From an uncultured Dorea sp. (GTDB lineage: Bacteria; Bacillota; Clostridia; Lachnospirales; Lachnospiraceae), in assembly GCA_910577685.1 (NCBI GenBank), contig CAJTOH010000006.1:55567-119566 (forward strand): a stretch of 64,000 bases of DNA, in the 5' to 3' direction. Below are positions 35,628 through 43,593 of this stretch, in pieces; the first letter of the stretch is position 1; each line of letters starts with the position of its first letter. The position numbers and the translations under genes are program-made. The notes under the pieces were generated by a model that had not been told where the DNA came from, did not search any database, and was given only the letters and a program-made list of their open reading frames with translations.

Positions 35628-37055
35628 ATGAGCAGCCGAAAAGCAAAAAAACATGAAAAAGATAAAAGTAAAACGATAGAATCAGCGAGGAATACCGACC
35701 CGTCAATAGATATAGAGCCGGGGGTCAACAAGGAGACAAGCCCGGAGACGGAAGAAGAGCGGCAGTCACATTATTTCAGGCGTCCCAGTCTCGGCAAAGG
35801 CGGGCCTTCAAAACTCCGTCAGCAATTTAGCCGGGGTATGACCTTTTTTCTGGTGATCGCCGCAAGTATTATTTTTTATTTTGCCCTGCTTCGGCTTACG
35901 AATATTTCCAAAGTGTTTCAGGAGATATTCGGGGTCTTGAAGCCGGTAATATATGGATGCGCATTGGCATATCTTCTGAATCCGATTGTAAATCAGGTGG
36001 ACAAGTATCTGGTTCCGTTTTTTAGAACCAAGATGAAAAAGCCCGGGCAGGCAGAGAAGATTTCTCGGGCAGTAGGAATCCTGACGGCAGTCGTGCTTCT
36101 GATTGTTTTGATTGTTACTTTGTGCAACCTGTTAATCCCCGAGCTGTATTCCAGTATCCGCAATCTGGTAATCACGCTGCCCAGACAGTTGGACGATCTG
36201 GTATCCGAGCTAAGCGAAGTGAAGCTTGATGACTCCACAACCAGTACCTTGCTTAAAACCGCCGTTAAAGAAGGGACGGATATGCTTATGGACTGGCTGC
36301 GCACAGATCTTATGGCGAAGGCCAATGAACTGATGTCTAACCTGACAGTCGGCGTTCTGAATATTGTGAGCGAGATATTTAATGCGGTAATCGGGCTTAT
36401 TGTTTCTATCTATATATTATTTAGCAAAGAAACCTTTGTACGCCAGTCGAAGAAGTGTGTTTATGCCCTTCTGTCCGCACGGCATGCGAATATGGTGCTT
36501 CATCTGACAACGAAGAGCAACAATATCTTTGGCGGATTTATCATTGGGAAATTAATCGATTCTGCAATCATCGGAGTATTGTGCTTCGTAGGCCTTTCCA
36601 TTTTGAAGATGCCTTACGTCATGCTGGTCAGTGTAATCGTCGGCGTTACGAATGTAATTCCGTTCTTCGGGCCTTATATCGGAGCCGTTCCAAGCACGAT
36701 ACTGATTATGCTTGCGAATCCGATTCAGGGCGTATATTTTATCATTTTTATCCTGCTTCTGCAGCAGTTTGACGGCAACATTCTGGGACCGAAGATCCTT
36801 GGAAATTCTACGGGGCTTTCTGCCTTCTGGGTTATTGTGGCAATCCTGTTAGGCGGGGGACTGTTTGGATTTGTGGGAATGGTCATGGGAGTTCCTACCT
36901 TTGCCGTCCTTTACTATATTGTCCAGATGCTGGTGAACAATCATCTGGAACGAAAGAACCTGCCGACAGGCTCGGAATACTATGACACCATGAGTTTTGT
37001 GGACGATGAAGGAACGTACTATCATTCGGAAAAAGAAACGGAAGTTACTGAATAA
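35628..37055 (+). CDS. AI-2E family transporter
   Basis: 475 residues. A basic, polar N-terminus of about 65 residues precedes seven or eight membrane helices of the PF01594 family: two early helices (VIAASIIFYFALLRL; PVIYGCALAYLLNP), then the C-terminal block with IVGVTNVIPFFGPYIGAVPS and VGMVMGVPTFAVLYYI. Family members include the TqsA autoinducer-2 exporter and Na+/H+ antiporters, so the substrate is open. metA follows 36 bases later, with no terminator seen between them. Confidence 0.85.
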   Translation: MSSRKAKKHEKDKSKTIESARNTDPSIDIEPGVNKETSPETEEERQSHYFRRPSLGKGGPSKLRQQFSRGMTFFLVIAASIIFYFALLRLTNISKVFQEIFGVLKPVIYGCALAYLLNPIVNQVDKYLVPFFRTKMKKPGQAEKISRAVGILTAVVLLIVLIVTLCNLLIPELYSSIRNLVITLPRQLDDLVSELSEVKLDDSTTSTLLKTAVKEGTDMLMDWLRTDLMAKANELMSNLTVGVLNIVSEIFNAVIGLIVSIYILFSKETFVRQSKKCVYALLSARHANMVLHLTTKSNNIFGGFIIGKLIDSAIIGVLCFVGLSILKMPYVMLVSVIVGVTNVIPFFGPYIGAVPSTILIMLANPIQGVYFIIFILLLQQFDGNILGPKILGNSTGLSAFWVIVAILLGGGLFGFVGMVMGVPTFAVLYYIVQMLVNNHLERKNLPTGSEYYDTMSFVDDEGTYYHSEKETEVTE

Positions 37056-37091
37056 AGCCAGAGTATAAGAATAAAAAGGGGAATTATTACT

Positions 37092-38012
37092 ATGCCAATC
37101 AGAGTTCAAAACAACCTCCCGGTAAAGGAAATCTTAGAGAGGGAGAATATATTCGTCATGGATGAACACCGTGCGGTCCATCAGGACATCCGCCCGATTA
37201 AGATCGGGTTATTGAATCTGATGCCGCTTAAAGAAGACACGGAACTGCAGATCCTGCGGTCGCTGTCAAATACGCCGCTTCAGGTAGACGTGTCCTTTAT
37301 CACGGTATCCACCCATGAGTCGAAGAATACGCCGACCAGCCACTTGAATCAGTTTTACCAGAGGTTTACCAAGATCAAGGAAGAAAAATTCGACGGTTTT
37401 ATCATTACAGGCGCTCCTGTGGAACAGATGCCTTTTGAGGAAGTTGATTACTGGAATGAGTTAAAGGAGATCATGGAATGGAGCAAGACGCATGTGACCT
37501 CTACCCTGCATCTGTGCTGGGGCGCACAGGCTGGGATCTATTACCATTACGGGATCGACAAGGTGCCTATGGATCATAAGGTATTCGGAATCTTTAAGCA
37601 CAGGGTAATGAACCGTAAGATTCCTCTTGTCCGCGGGTTTGACGATATCTTTCTCGCTCCCCACTCCCGCCATACGGAAGTGCCGATGGATAAGGTTCGG
37701 GAGGAGAAACGGCTTACCGTGCTGGCAGAATCCGAGGAGGCGGGGCTGTTTCTGGCTATGGCGGAGGGCGGACGGCAGATCTTCGTTATGGGACATCCGG
37801 AATACGACCGGGTGACGCTTGACAGTGAATACAAGCGTGATCTTCGGAAAGGGCTTCCGATTGATCTGCCGAAGAATTATTATGCGGATGATAATCCGGA
37901 GAATAGACCGCTGCTTACATGGCGTGCAACGGCTAATAATTTGTATACGAACTGGCTCAATTATTATGTATATCAGGTGACTCCGTACGACCTGTATGGA
38001 ACGCCGTTCTAA
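37092..38012 (+). CDS. metA: Homoserine O-acetyltransferase (MetA type)
   Basis: 306 residues, full length. Class I glutamine-amidotransferase-like fold with nucleophile Cys142 in HLCWGAQA and the catalytic Glu region further on (MGHPEYDR). Residue 111 is Glu (ITGAPVE); in this family Glu111 is known to select acetyl-CoA and Gly111 succinyl-CoA, so this is an acetyltransferase despite the MetA name. First step of methionine synthesis from homoserine. No SAM riboswitch is visible in the 36-base gap upstream. Confidence 0.93.
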   Translation: MPIRVQNNLPVKEILERENIFVMDEHRAVHQDIRPIKIGLLNLMPLKEDTELQILRSLSNTPLQVDVSFITVSTHESKNTPTSHLNQFYQRFTKIKEEKFDGFIITGAPVEQMPFEEVDYWNELKEIMEWSKTHVTSTLHLCWGAQAGIYYHYGIDKVPMDHKVFGIFKHRVMNRKIPLVRGFDDIFLAPHSRHTEVPMDKVREEKRLTVLAESEEAGLFLAMAEGGRQIFVMGHPEYDRVTLDSEYKRDLRKGLPIDLPKNYYADDNPENRPLLTWRATANNLYTNWLNYYVYQVTPYDLYGTPF

Positions 38013-38106
38013 TACAGTGTCTACGGGGATTTCCGCAGATTTGTAATGAATTCCTGACAGACGAGAGGAGAACAAAACAGAGAATCTTTAGAACTGAAAG
38101 AATAAG

Positions 38107-38150
38107 GATACACAGAAAGGGCGGGCTTGCCGCCGCCCCTTTTGTGTATC
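38107..38150. terminator. Bidirectional terminator
   Basis: GATACACA...GGGCGG pairs with CCGCCC...TGTGTATC, an 18-bp near-perfect stem around GCTTGCCG. It separates metA from the convergent acyltransferase gene. Confidence 0.7.
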
Positions 38151-38180
38151 GAACAAAACTAATCAGCAAGGAAATCTTGC

Positions 38181-39233
38181 TCATCTAAGGAATGAGAAGA
38201 AAGAGATTCTGTTACAAATCTCACAACAGAGCAATGTTGCCCCATATGCAAAAAGCACTGGTAAAACATATAGTAAAATTATATTACCGCTGCATACATT
38301 AAATAAAAGATATTGAAACAACACTACCCAAATAAAATGAAAAATATAAAAAGTATATGACCTTTTTGACATATATTTTGATATTTTCCCGCTAAAATTC
38401 AAATAGCCTTTTCCAATCCCTAACAAGGAACTAATCATAAACCATTCCGATACATATTTAGCAATCGTATTTAACAAAGTTTGCTGTGTATCTGACCAAA
38501 TAAACATGTATACATTGAAAATCGTTGCTGTTATACCTATACACAAGAAAATCCATTTCCATTTTTCTACTTTGCTGATTACATCATCATTTGAGAAAAT
38601 ATAGTAGCCAACAAGAAAAATGTAAGTATATTCTACAAGGCTTTTTCCGCCGATCGAAAGCATTCCGCTAAAAAGTGGTAACGGTAATCCCCAAAGAAAA
38701 ATCAGCACAGGCGGTATATCAATATCTTTTAGGTGCATTATTTTTCTTTGTAATAAGATAATTCCAACAGCAATGAGCGAAATAAGGAACAGATATAGAA
38801 TAAACCAAAACTGTCCAACCGAAAAACCGCCGTCAGCGCCTGTTAAGTCAGTAAAATGTGTAAAGAAAACGGCATAATGCCGAAATAAATTCCCTTGATA
38901 ACCATAATTAAATTTATCGGCTATATATGTCATAGGCGGCATAATTAGGGCTGTTCCCAAAATAAATGGTATCAGTAATTTTTTAGTCCTTTCCAACATA
39001 TATTGTCCGATTGTCCGCTTTTGCAGCGCAAATTTTGTGGAAATGCCTGCAATGAAAAACATAAGCGGCATAAAATACGGACTAAAAAATACCACAATGC
39101 TGCTAATTATTTTATTGCTTTCAAAATAAATGTAATTTGGTTCTCCCCATACATTCCATGCCATTGCCGCATGGTAGGGAACAAGAAGTAAAATGATAAT
39201 CCAACGTATATTGTCAATATAGTATTTTCGCAT
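38181..39233 (-). CDS. Acyltransferase family 3 membrane protein
   Basis: 350 residues from the ATG at 39233 (GAGATAAG upstream). About ten membrane helices; start YYIDNIRWIIILLLVPYHAA with the family histidine, and RTKKLLIPFILGTALIMPP. PF01757 enzymes O-acylate surface polysaccharides or other exported molecules. The gene is much more AT-rich than the flanking metA and sits beside integrative-element scraps, so it was probably acquired horizontally. Confidence 0.85.
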   Translation of the reverse strand: MRKYYIDNIRWIIILLLVPYHAAMAWNVWGEPNYIYFESNKIISSIVVFFSPYFMPLMFFIAGISTKFALQKRTIGQYMLERTKKLLIPFILGTALIMPPMTYIADKFNYGYQGNLFRHYAVFFTHFTDLTGADGGFSVGQFWFILYLFLISLIAVGIILLQRKIMHLKDIDIPPVLIFLWGLPLPLFSGMLSIGGKSLVEYTYIFLVGYYIFSNDDVISKVEKWKWIFLCIGITATIFNVYMFIWSDTQQTLLNTIAKYVSEWFMISSLLGIGKGYLNFSGKISKYMSKRSYTFYIFHFIWVVLFQYLLFNVCSGNIILLYVLPVLFAYGATLLCCEICNRISFFSFLR

Positions 39234-39276
39234 ACTTATCTCATGCCTTTTATCAATAATATTCAATACTGTTATC

Positions 39277-39516
39277 CTACCACAATTGCACACTCAATTC
39301 CATTAAATTCTGTTTAATCATCATTTGTCTTGCCCGTTCTCGCTGTTCTTTGCTGATTGTTCCCGGCTTACGGTAGTTGACGTATGATTTGGGGGAAGCC
39401 GATAACAAGCGTGTCAAATTTCGCAAAGCCGCCTTATCCCTTGTATAAACGGCGGCGGTCTGTTCCCCTTCATTGTAATTGACAATCGTTTACTGCTCGT
39501 ATCGTGAATGTTTCAT
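39277..39516 (-). pseudogene. Broken integrative-element accessory gene (RYEQT-type)
   Basis: The minus strand from 39516 reads MKHSRYEQ, a stop (TAA), then TIVNYNEGEQTAAVYTRDKA and a basic tail to the TAG at 39277. The uninterrupted form of this roughly 80-residue protein is familiar from conjugative transposons of Firmicutes. One in-frame stop at codon 9 inactivates it. AGGAGG precedes the start. Confidence 0.6.
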
Positions 39517-39587
39517 AGTTCCACATCCTCCTGTATAAAGGATAAATTTCCACAGACAGGACATAGTATCCATTGTTGCTTACCCAT
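39513..39587 (-). pseudogene. N-terminal scrap of a cysteine-rich KTR protein
   Basis: 24 residues beginning GKQQWILCPVCGN, the signature start of the cysteine-rich KTR-domain proteins carried by Tn916-like and CTn elements. The normal second CPKC half is missing; the frame ends overlapping the next broken gene. Its 5' end overlaps the 3' end of the DUF3021 gene by 8 bases. Confidence 0.55.
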
Positions 39588-40050
39588 TTCTATTATCCTT
39601 CGTTTGAAACAATTTCTCATTCATTTTTCTTACATTATATCTGCCTATTCCAAACTGTATTATCCATATAACTACAAAAATTAAAGCGAAAATCCCAAAA
39701 TAGATTAAAAATCCAACTATACTATGTTCCATCCAATATGCAAAATAAGCGATTGGTAACATTATTACGGAAATAATTGAAAAGTAAATTCCTGTCTGCT
39801 TTACAATGCTCCAACTATCCATTTCCCATATTACTGAACTTGCCGCAAATCCCACACCTAATATTCCGCAAAGAATTGTTTGCAAAATGACAGCATTGAT
39901 TTCATTTCCCATAATTGATATGAGTTCGGGTACACAAGGCGAGTAATATCCATCTGCCCAACTAAGAGAAATCAGGATTGTAATTAAATAGCCCATTGTA
40001 ATCCCAAGTGGAAACCCTAAAAGACTACGCTTAATAATTTTCTTTTTCAT
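39580..40050 (-). CDS. DUF3021 membrane protein
   Basis: 156 residues from the ATG at 40050, which has GAGGTG at good spacing. Four membrane helices (GFPLGITMGYLITILISL and onward), cytoplasmic basic tail. DUF3021 proteins are regularly paired with a LytTR regulator, as here, with only a 5-base gap. The pair is thought to form a simple membrane-regulated switch; target genes unknown. Confidence 0.85.
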   Translation of the reverse strand: MKKKIIKRSLLGFPLGITMGYLITILISLSWADGYYSPCVPELISIMGNEINAVILQTILCGILGVGFAASSVIWEMDSWSIVKQTGIYFSIISVIMLPIAYFAYWMEHSIVGFLIYFGIFALIFVVIWIIQFGIGRYNVRKMNEKLFQTKDNRNG

Positions 40051-40055
40051 AACAT

Positions 40056-40511
40056 TCACCTCATATTCCTAATATCTTTTTTTAGTTTTGGAACATAGCG
40101 TCTGGATACATATGTTGTTATTCCATTTGATAATTTAACGCAAATTGTACCTGTAAAACTCAAGTCGAAATTATTGACTTTTTTTAAGTTAATAATTTCC
40201 GAATTTGATATACGAATGAATTGATTAGAGGGTAATCGATTTTCTATCTCATATAACCTAAGTCGAAGAATATATTCGCCTTTGTTAGTAGCTGCAAAAA
40301 CTTTTCCGGAATTTGCAAAAATACGAATCAAATCTGCCTGTTCCAATATTTCTATTTTTTCATCTTTATACCCGGAAATTATTTGTGAGGAATTTTCTGA
40401 AAGTTTTTTTACAATGTTACTCACATCTTCTGTCATTGAAGCAGTCAGTATGATTACTTTGGGGTCAATATATGAACTGTCAATTTTAATTTCGACCTGT
40501 ATGATAATCAC
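40056..40511 (-). CDS. LytTR-domain transcription regulator
   Basis: About 150 residues. C-terminal LytTR DNA-binding domain (FIRISNSEIINLKKVNNFDL; YVSRRYVPKLKKDI); the N-terminal part lacks a receiver domain. Partner of the DUF3021 gene. The start is uncertain: a GTG at 40511 sits directly on the GAGG, while related proteins would begin at about the codon before QVEIKID, which here is ATA. Low GC, in the accessory patch. Confidence 0.8.
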   Translation of the reverse strand: MIIIQVEIKIDSSYIDPKVIILTASMTEDVSNIVKKLSENSSQIISGYKDEKIEILEQADLIRIFANSGKVFAATNKGEYILRLRLYEIENRLPSNQFIRISNSEIINLKKVNNFDLSFTGTICVKLSNGITTYVSRRYVPKLKKDIRNMR

Positions 40512-40535
40512 CTCTTTCTTTTTCTTTACAATGCC

Positions 40536-40563
40536 ATTATAACAAAGCAGATAATAGTTTCAA
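40536..40563 (-). promoter_or_regulatory. Promoter of the LytTR/DUF3021 operon
   Basis: Minus strand: TTGAAA at 40563-40558, a 16-base spacer, TATAAT at 40541-40536 with an upstream TGT (extended -10). Confidence 0.7.
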
Positions 40564-40703
40564 TGGATTTGCGATAGTTGGTTGATTTCAAAACACAACT
40601 GGTCAAAATCCTTTCTGAGTTCTTAATATGAATAGCGGCAGAGAGGTATGTTCCTGTAAATAGCGTTTGTGCCGTTGTCCCCATAAGCCGATAGGCTTGT
40701 GTT

Positions 40704-40866
40704 GTGCGCCCGGTAAAGGGCAATTGACCTGACAGGGGCGAGAAGGTCTAGCCAACCGGCAGCAGCGAGTCTTGCGTGGCAGTCAGTAATGGCTGCTGCG
40801 AAGCGTAGACGGCGGGCAAGTAGGGCTGCAATGGGATTGAGCCTTGAAATGAATAAGAAATAATAC
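40704..40866 (+). other. Probable 5' fragment of a group II intron
   Basis: It begins GTGCGCCCGGTAAAGGGC, the GUGCG start and first stem typical of bacterial group II introns in clostridial mobile elements, followed by a GC-rich, hairpin-prone domain I-like stretch (AGAAGGTCTAGCC; GGCAGCAGCG...). No reverse-transcriptase frame or domain V is present, so it would be truncated. The 140 bases before it contain no gene I can identify. Confidence 0.4.
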
Positions 40867-40913
40867 AGGGAGTGTGTGACTCAAACATAAGTCATACACT
40901 CCCTGCGTTTTTT
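40866..40913. terminator. Bidirectional terminator
   Basis: CAGGGAGTGTGTGACT (40866-40881) pairs with AGTCATACACTCCCTG (40890-40905), followed by CGTTTTTT on the plus strand and a U-rich tract on the minus strand. It ends the DUF1540 transcript. Confidence 0.85.
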
Positions 40914-40954
40914 CAAAAATGGCTGACGAGAACCATCTTCCTGATTTAGCTAGA

Positions 40955-41278
40955 TTAACCTCTGCAGCCGCATGTGAAGGTAGCACATTCCGTCTGGCCG
41001 CACTGGCAGGCATTGCTTCCCTCTACGCTGATCTTTCCTGCATGGCATTTGCAGTTGTCGTTATAGGTGCAGTCCGTAGCTTTGCAGTCAATTGAGCTTG
41101 TCGGAGATGCCTCGCCGGTTACGTTGCTGTAGGAATCGCCCTTGCGTTCTTCGAAACTGTCGCAGCATGTCTCTTCGGCACGTTTTGCGGAGTTTCCGCC
41201 TACTACGATTCCGTCTAAGTCACAGTAAAAATTCTTGTTGTGCGTACATGTCTGTACCGTGCATCTTAATTCTGGCAT
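40955..41278 (-). CDS. Protein with two DUF1540 cysteine domains
   Basis: 107 residues. Two copies of the DUF1540 metal-binding-like module: LRCTVQTCTHNKNFYCDLDG with CCDSFEE, and IDCKATDCTYNDNCKCHAGK with CATFTCGCRG. Such proteins are common in Clostridia; function unknown, zinc binding likely. AGGAGGT lies upstream of the ATG. Its upstream side faces the invertible promoter at 41404-41648, whose OFF orientation points toward this gene but meets a terminator hairpin first. Confidence 0.85.
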   Translation of the reverse strand: MPELRCTVQTCTHNKNFYCDLDGIVVGGNSAKRAEETCCDSFEERKGDSYSNVTGEASPTSSIDCKATDCTYNDNCKCHAGKISVEGSNACQCGQTECATFTCGCRG

Positions 41279-41403
41279 AATCTTACCTCCTAATATTTAT
41301 GGATAACAATGTCTATTATGCTCAATTTTTTAATATTTATGTGCATATCGGAGAGGGAATAAAGTGTGAAAGATTAATATTAAGAGAGCTAAAAAAATAA
41401 AAT

Positions 41404-41429
41404 TTCGCAGAGTATGATCCTCTGCGAAA
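41404..41429. repeat. Inverted repeat, left copy, of inverton 1
   Basis: 26 bp, the reverse complement of 41623-41648 without mismatch. Internally it has 9-bp inverted arms, TTCGCAGAG and CTCTGCGAA, around the 7-base spacer TATGATC. That is the architecture of a tyrosine-recombinase crossover site. On the minus strand its hairpin is followed by ATTTTATTTTTTT, so it also acts as a terminator. Confidence 0.9.
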
Positions 41430-41451
41430 AATATTTCAAATGAACATATTT

Positions 41452-41480
41452 ATTGTAATCATCTAAAGGTAATAAGTCAA
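41452..41480 (-). promoter_or_regulatory. Sigma-A promoter inside inverton 1 (points left)
   Basis: Minus strand: TTGACT at 41480-41475, exactly 17 bases, TACAAT at 41457-41452. It is the best promoter in the segment; no comparable plus-strand promoter is visible. Confidence 0.85.
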
Positions 41481-41622
41481 TACCTAAAATGTTTTTGTAA
41501 TAATTTGGTGTTTTTTTTATAGAAAAATATTCTGTATTTCGACACAATTCTTATATTTGAGCGATTTTGAGCGAACTTTTTTCGCAAAATCTGTAAATTT
41601 CCATATAAAATCAGTACAAAAA

Positions 41623-41648
41623 TTTCGCAGAGGATCATACTCTGCGAA
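41623..41648. repeat. Inverted repeat, right copy, of inverton 1
   Basis: Same arms as the left copy, spacer in the opposite orientation (GATCATA). It is followed on the plus strand by GCAGGAGGGG, not a T-run, so here the hairpin would not terminate. The repeat ends 2 bases before the ribosome site of the antiterminator gene. Confidence 0.9.
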
Positions 41649-41663
41649 GCAGGAGGGGTTATT

Positions 41664-42245
41664 ATCTGGTATTTAGTGGATTGCCGCGGGTTAGAAGAGA
41701 CGGAGGCGGTTGCTTTAGGCAGAAAACATCTGTCCAAAGCAGCGGCGAAAAATATTTTTATGCTGACATATGATCGGATGCGCCGCTATGAAGGGACGTG
41801 GCATATAGAGAAGAAACCTTTATTCCCCTCATATGTGTTTCTGGAGAGTGAGAATGAGACGCTCCTTGGGGAAGAATTCGGCAAGTTTCAGTTTTATATG
41901 TTTCATAGTAAGGACTCGAAAGATCGTGAAATTATCAACGGGAACAAGGGACTGCTCCGCCTTAATCGCAGCGCGGAGGGTTTATTAAAATCTCTTTATG
42001 GCGGAGGATATCATATTAAGATGTCGAAGGGAATTATTCAGGATGGATTTCCGAGGATTGTTGCGGGTCCGCTGAGGGGAATGGAGCAGAGAATCCGCAG
42101 GATTGACAGGCATAGAAGAATCGCGGAACTGGCGCTGACGGAAGGCCGGAACTTAAGCGGCGGAAAGAAGGAAGAAAGAGAGAATCAGCAGCCGAATTTC
42201 GGATATATTACTGCTGGGTTAGAGATTACAAAGAAGAATATGTAA
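41664..42245 (+). CDS. NusG-type specialised transcription antiterminator (LoaP/UpxY-like), probable AUC start
   Basis: 193 residues if translation begins at the ATC at 41664. The NusG N-terminal pattern WYLVDCRG begins at the next codon, and AGGAGGGG lies 5 bases upstream; the first standard start, GTG at 41676, would delete WYL and lacks a site. NGN-like domain: YDRMRRYEGTWHIEKKPLFP then SYVFLES. The C-terminal KOW-like part (IVAGPLRGMEQRIRRIDRHR) is typical of LoaP. Such proteins bind elongating polymerase and allow transcription of long polysaccharide operons. It is the first gene after the invertible promoter, like UpxY in Bacteroides. Confidence 0.85.
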   Translation: MWYLVDCRGLEETEAVALGRKHLSKAAAKNIFMLTYDRMRRYEGTWHIEKKPLFPSYVFLESENETLLGEEFGKFQFYMFHSKDSKDREIINGNKGLLRLNRSAEGLLKSLYGGGYHIKMSKGIIQDGFPRIVAGPLRGMEQRIRRIDRHRRIAELALTEGRNLSGGKKEERENQQPNFGYITAGLEITKKNM

Positions 42246-42271
42246 TTATAACGTAAAGGAACTTATGATTT

Positions 42272-43564
42272 ATGTATGATTATAGTTTGGATCAGAGATT
42301 TCAAAATTTAAAACCGTTTGAAGAGAAGATTTGGCTCTCATCGCCTACCATGCATGATGCGGAGTTTGAATATATGGCGGAAGCATATAGAACGAATTGG
42401 ATGTCCACGGTAGGCGGCAACATTGACGAGACGGAGCGTTTACTTGCTGAATATGTAGGAGTAAAAAGCGCGGTGGCTCTATCCTGCGGGACGGCGTCGC
42501 TGCATCTGGCAATCCGGCTTGCGGGAGAAAAACTGTACGGCGTCCGACGTGCTGAGATCGGAACACTAGCAGGACATAAAGTGTTCTGCTCCGATATGAC
42601 CTTTGACGCCACGGTCAATCCGGTTGCATACGAGGGCGGGGAGGCCGTATTTATCGATTCGGAATATGAGACCTGGAATATGGATCCTTTGGCCCTAAAG
42701 AAGGCGTTTGAACGATATCCGGAAACCCGTTTGGTAGTTCTTGCCCATCTTTACGGTACGCCGGGAAAGATTGATGAGATTAAGAATATTTGTAAGGAAC
42801 ACGGAGCGTTGCTTGTAGAAGATGCGGCGGAAAGTCTGGGAGCTTCTTATAAAGGAAGGCAGACGGGAAGTTTCGGGGATTTCGGAATTGTTTCTTTTAA
42901 TGGAAACAAAATCATTACCGGAAGTTCGGGCGGAGCTTTCTTGTCCAATAGGGAAAGCGACGCCCGGAAGATTCGCAAATGGTCCACCCAGAGCCGGGAG
43001 GCGGCTCCATGGTATCAGCATGAGGAACTGGGTTACAACTACCGTATGTCGAATGTGATTGCCGGAGTAGTGCGCGGGCAGATGGCATATATAGACGAGC
43101 ATATAGCGCAGAAAAAAGCGGTTTATGAAAGGTATCAAGCAGGATTATCGGATCTGCCGGTTGATATGAATCCCGTGGGAACTGAGGGCGTATCGAATTA
43201 CTGGCTGAGCTGCATCACAATTAAGCCTTCTGCTATGTGCGAGAATGTGCGGTCTGAGAGAGGAAAGCTATATTGCCATAGGAAAGGAAAAACCTGCCCG
43301 GATGAAATCCTTGATGTACTTGCTCATTTTCATATCGAAGGGCGTCCTTTATGGAAGCCGATGCATATGCAGACTTTATACCGTGGAAACAGATTTGTGG
43401 GGGTAAATGGGCAGGAGAACGAAAATGCTTTTACGGACGGCGACAGACAGGGGAGCGTAGGGGCGGATCTTTTCGAGAGAGGATTGTGCCTGCCGTCGGA
43501 TATTAAGATGACGGAACGCCAGCAAGACGCCGTTATAGAAATTATCCACAGATGCTTTGAGTAA
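42272..43564 (+). CDS. DegT/DnrJ/EryC1 family aminotransferase (PglE-like)
   Basis: 430 residues. PLP enzyme: SCGTASLHLAIRLAG (phosphate-binding), VEDAAESLGA with Asp184, and the Schiff-base Lys213 in SFNGNKIITGSSGG. In the company of PglC- and PglD-like genes it most likely aminates a UDP-4-keto-6-deoxyhexose to the 4-amino sugar (bacillosamine type). The 4,6-dehydratase is not in the window. An extra cysteine-containing insertion after residue 315 (GKLYCHRKGKTCPDEILDVL) is shared with the locus 2 paralogue. Confidence 0.88.
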   Translation: MYDYSLDQRFQNLKPFEEKIWLSSPTMHDAEFEYMAEAYRTNWMSTVGGNIDETERLLAEYVGVKSAVALSCGTASLHLAIRLAGEKLYGVRRAEIGTLAGHKVFCSDMTFDATVNPVAYEGGEAVFIDSEYETWNMDPLALKKAFERYPETRLVVLAHLYGTPGKIDEIKNICKEHGALLVEDAAESLGASYKGRQTGSFGDFGIVSFNGNKIITGSSGGAFLSNRESDARKIRKWSTQSREAAPWYQHEELGYNYRMSNVIAGVVRGQMAYIDEHIAQKKAVYERYQAGLSDLPVDMNPVGTEGVSNYWLSCITIKPSAMCENVRSERGKLYCHRKGKTCPDEILDVLAHFHIEGRPLWKPMHMQTLYRGNRFVGVNGQENENAFTDGDRQGSVGADLFERGLCLPSDIKMTERQQDAVIEIIHRCFE

Positions 43565-43593
43565 AGGAACGTAAAAACAAAAGGGAACAGAGG

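Larger units (their letters stand above)
41404..41648. promoter_or_regulatory. Invertible promoter element (inverton 1), OFF orientation
   Basis: A 193-base segment (41430-41622) bounded by perfect 26-bp inverted repeats. It holds one consensus promoter pointing left, away from the polysaccharide operon. Inversion would point it right, with transcription starting near 41607, about 55 bases before the antiterminator gene. The layout matches the invertible promoters of Bacteroides capsule loci; the same device recurs at 59547-59791. Confidence 0.85.

Noticed and set aside
37056..37091. SAM riboswitch before metA
   Set aside because: The gap is only 36 bases and shows no conserved riboswitch pattern.
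41560..41615. Plus-strand promoter at the right end of inverton 1
   Set aside because: A TATAAA is present but no acceptable -35 at 16-18 bases; the minus-strand promoter is far better and is the part conserved in inverton 2.
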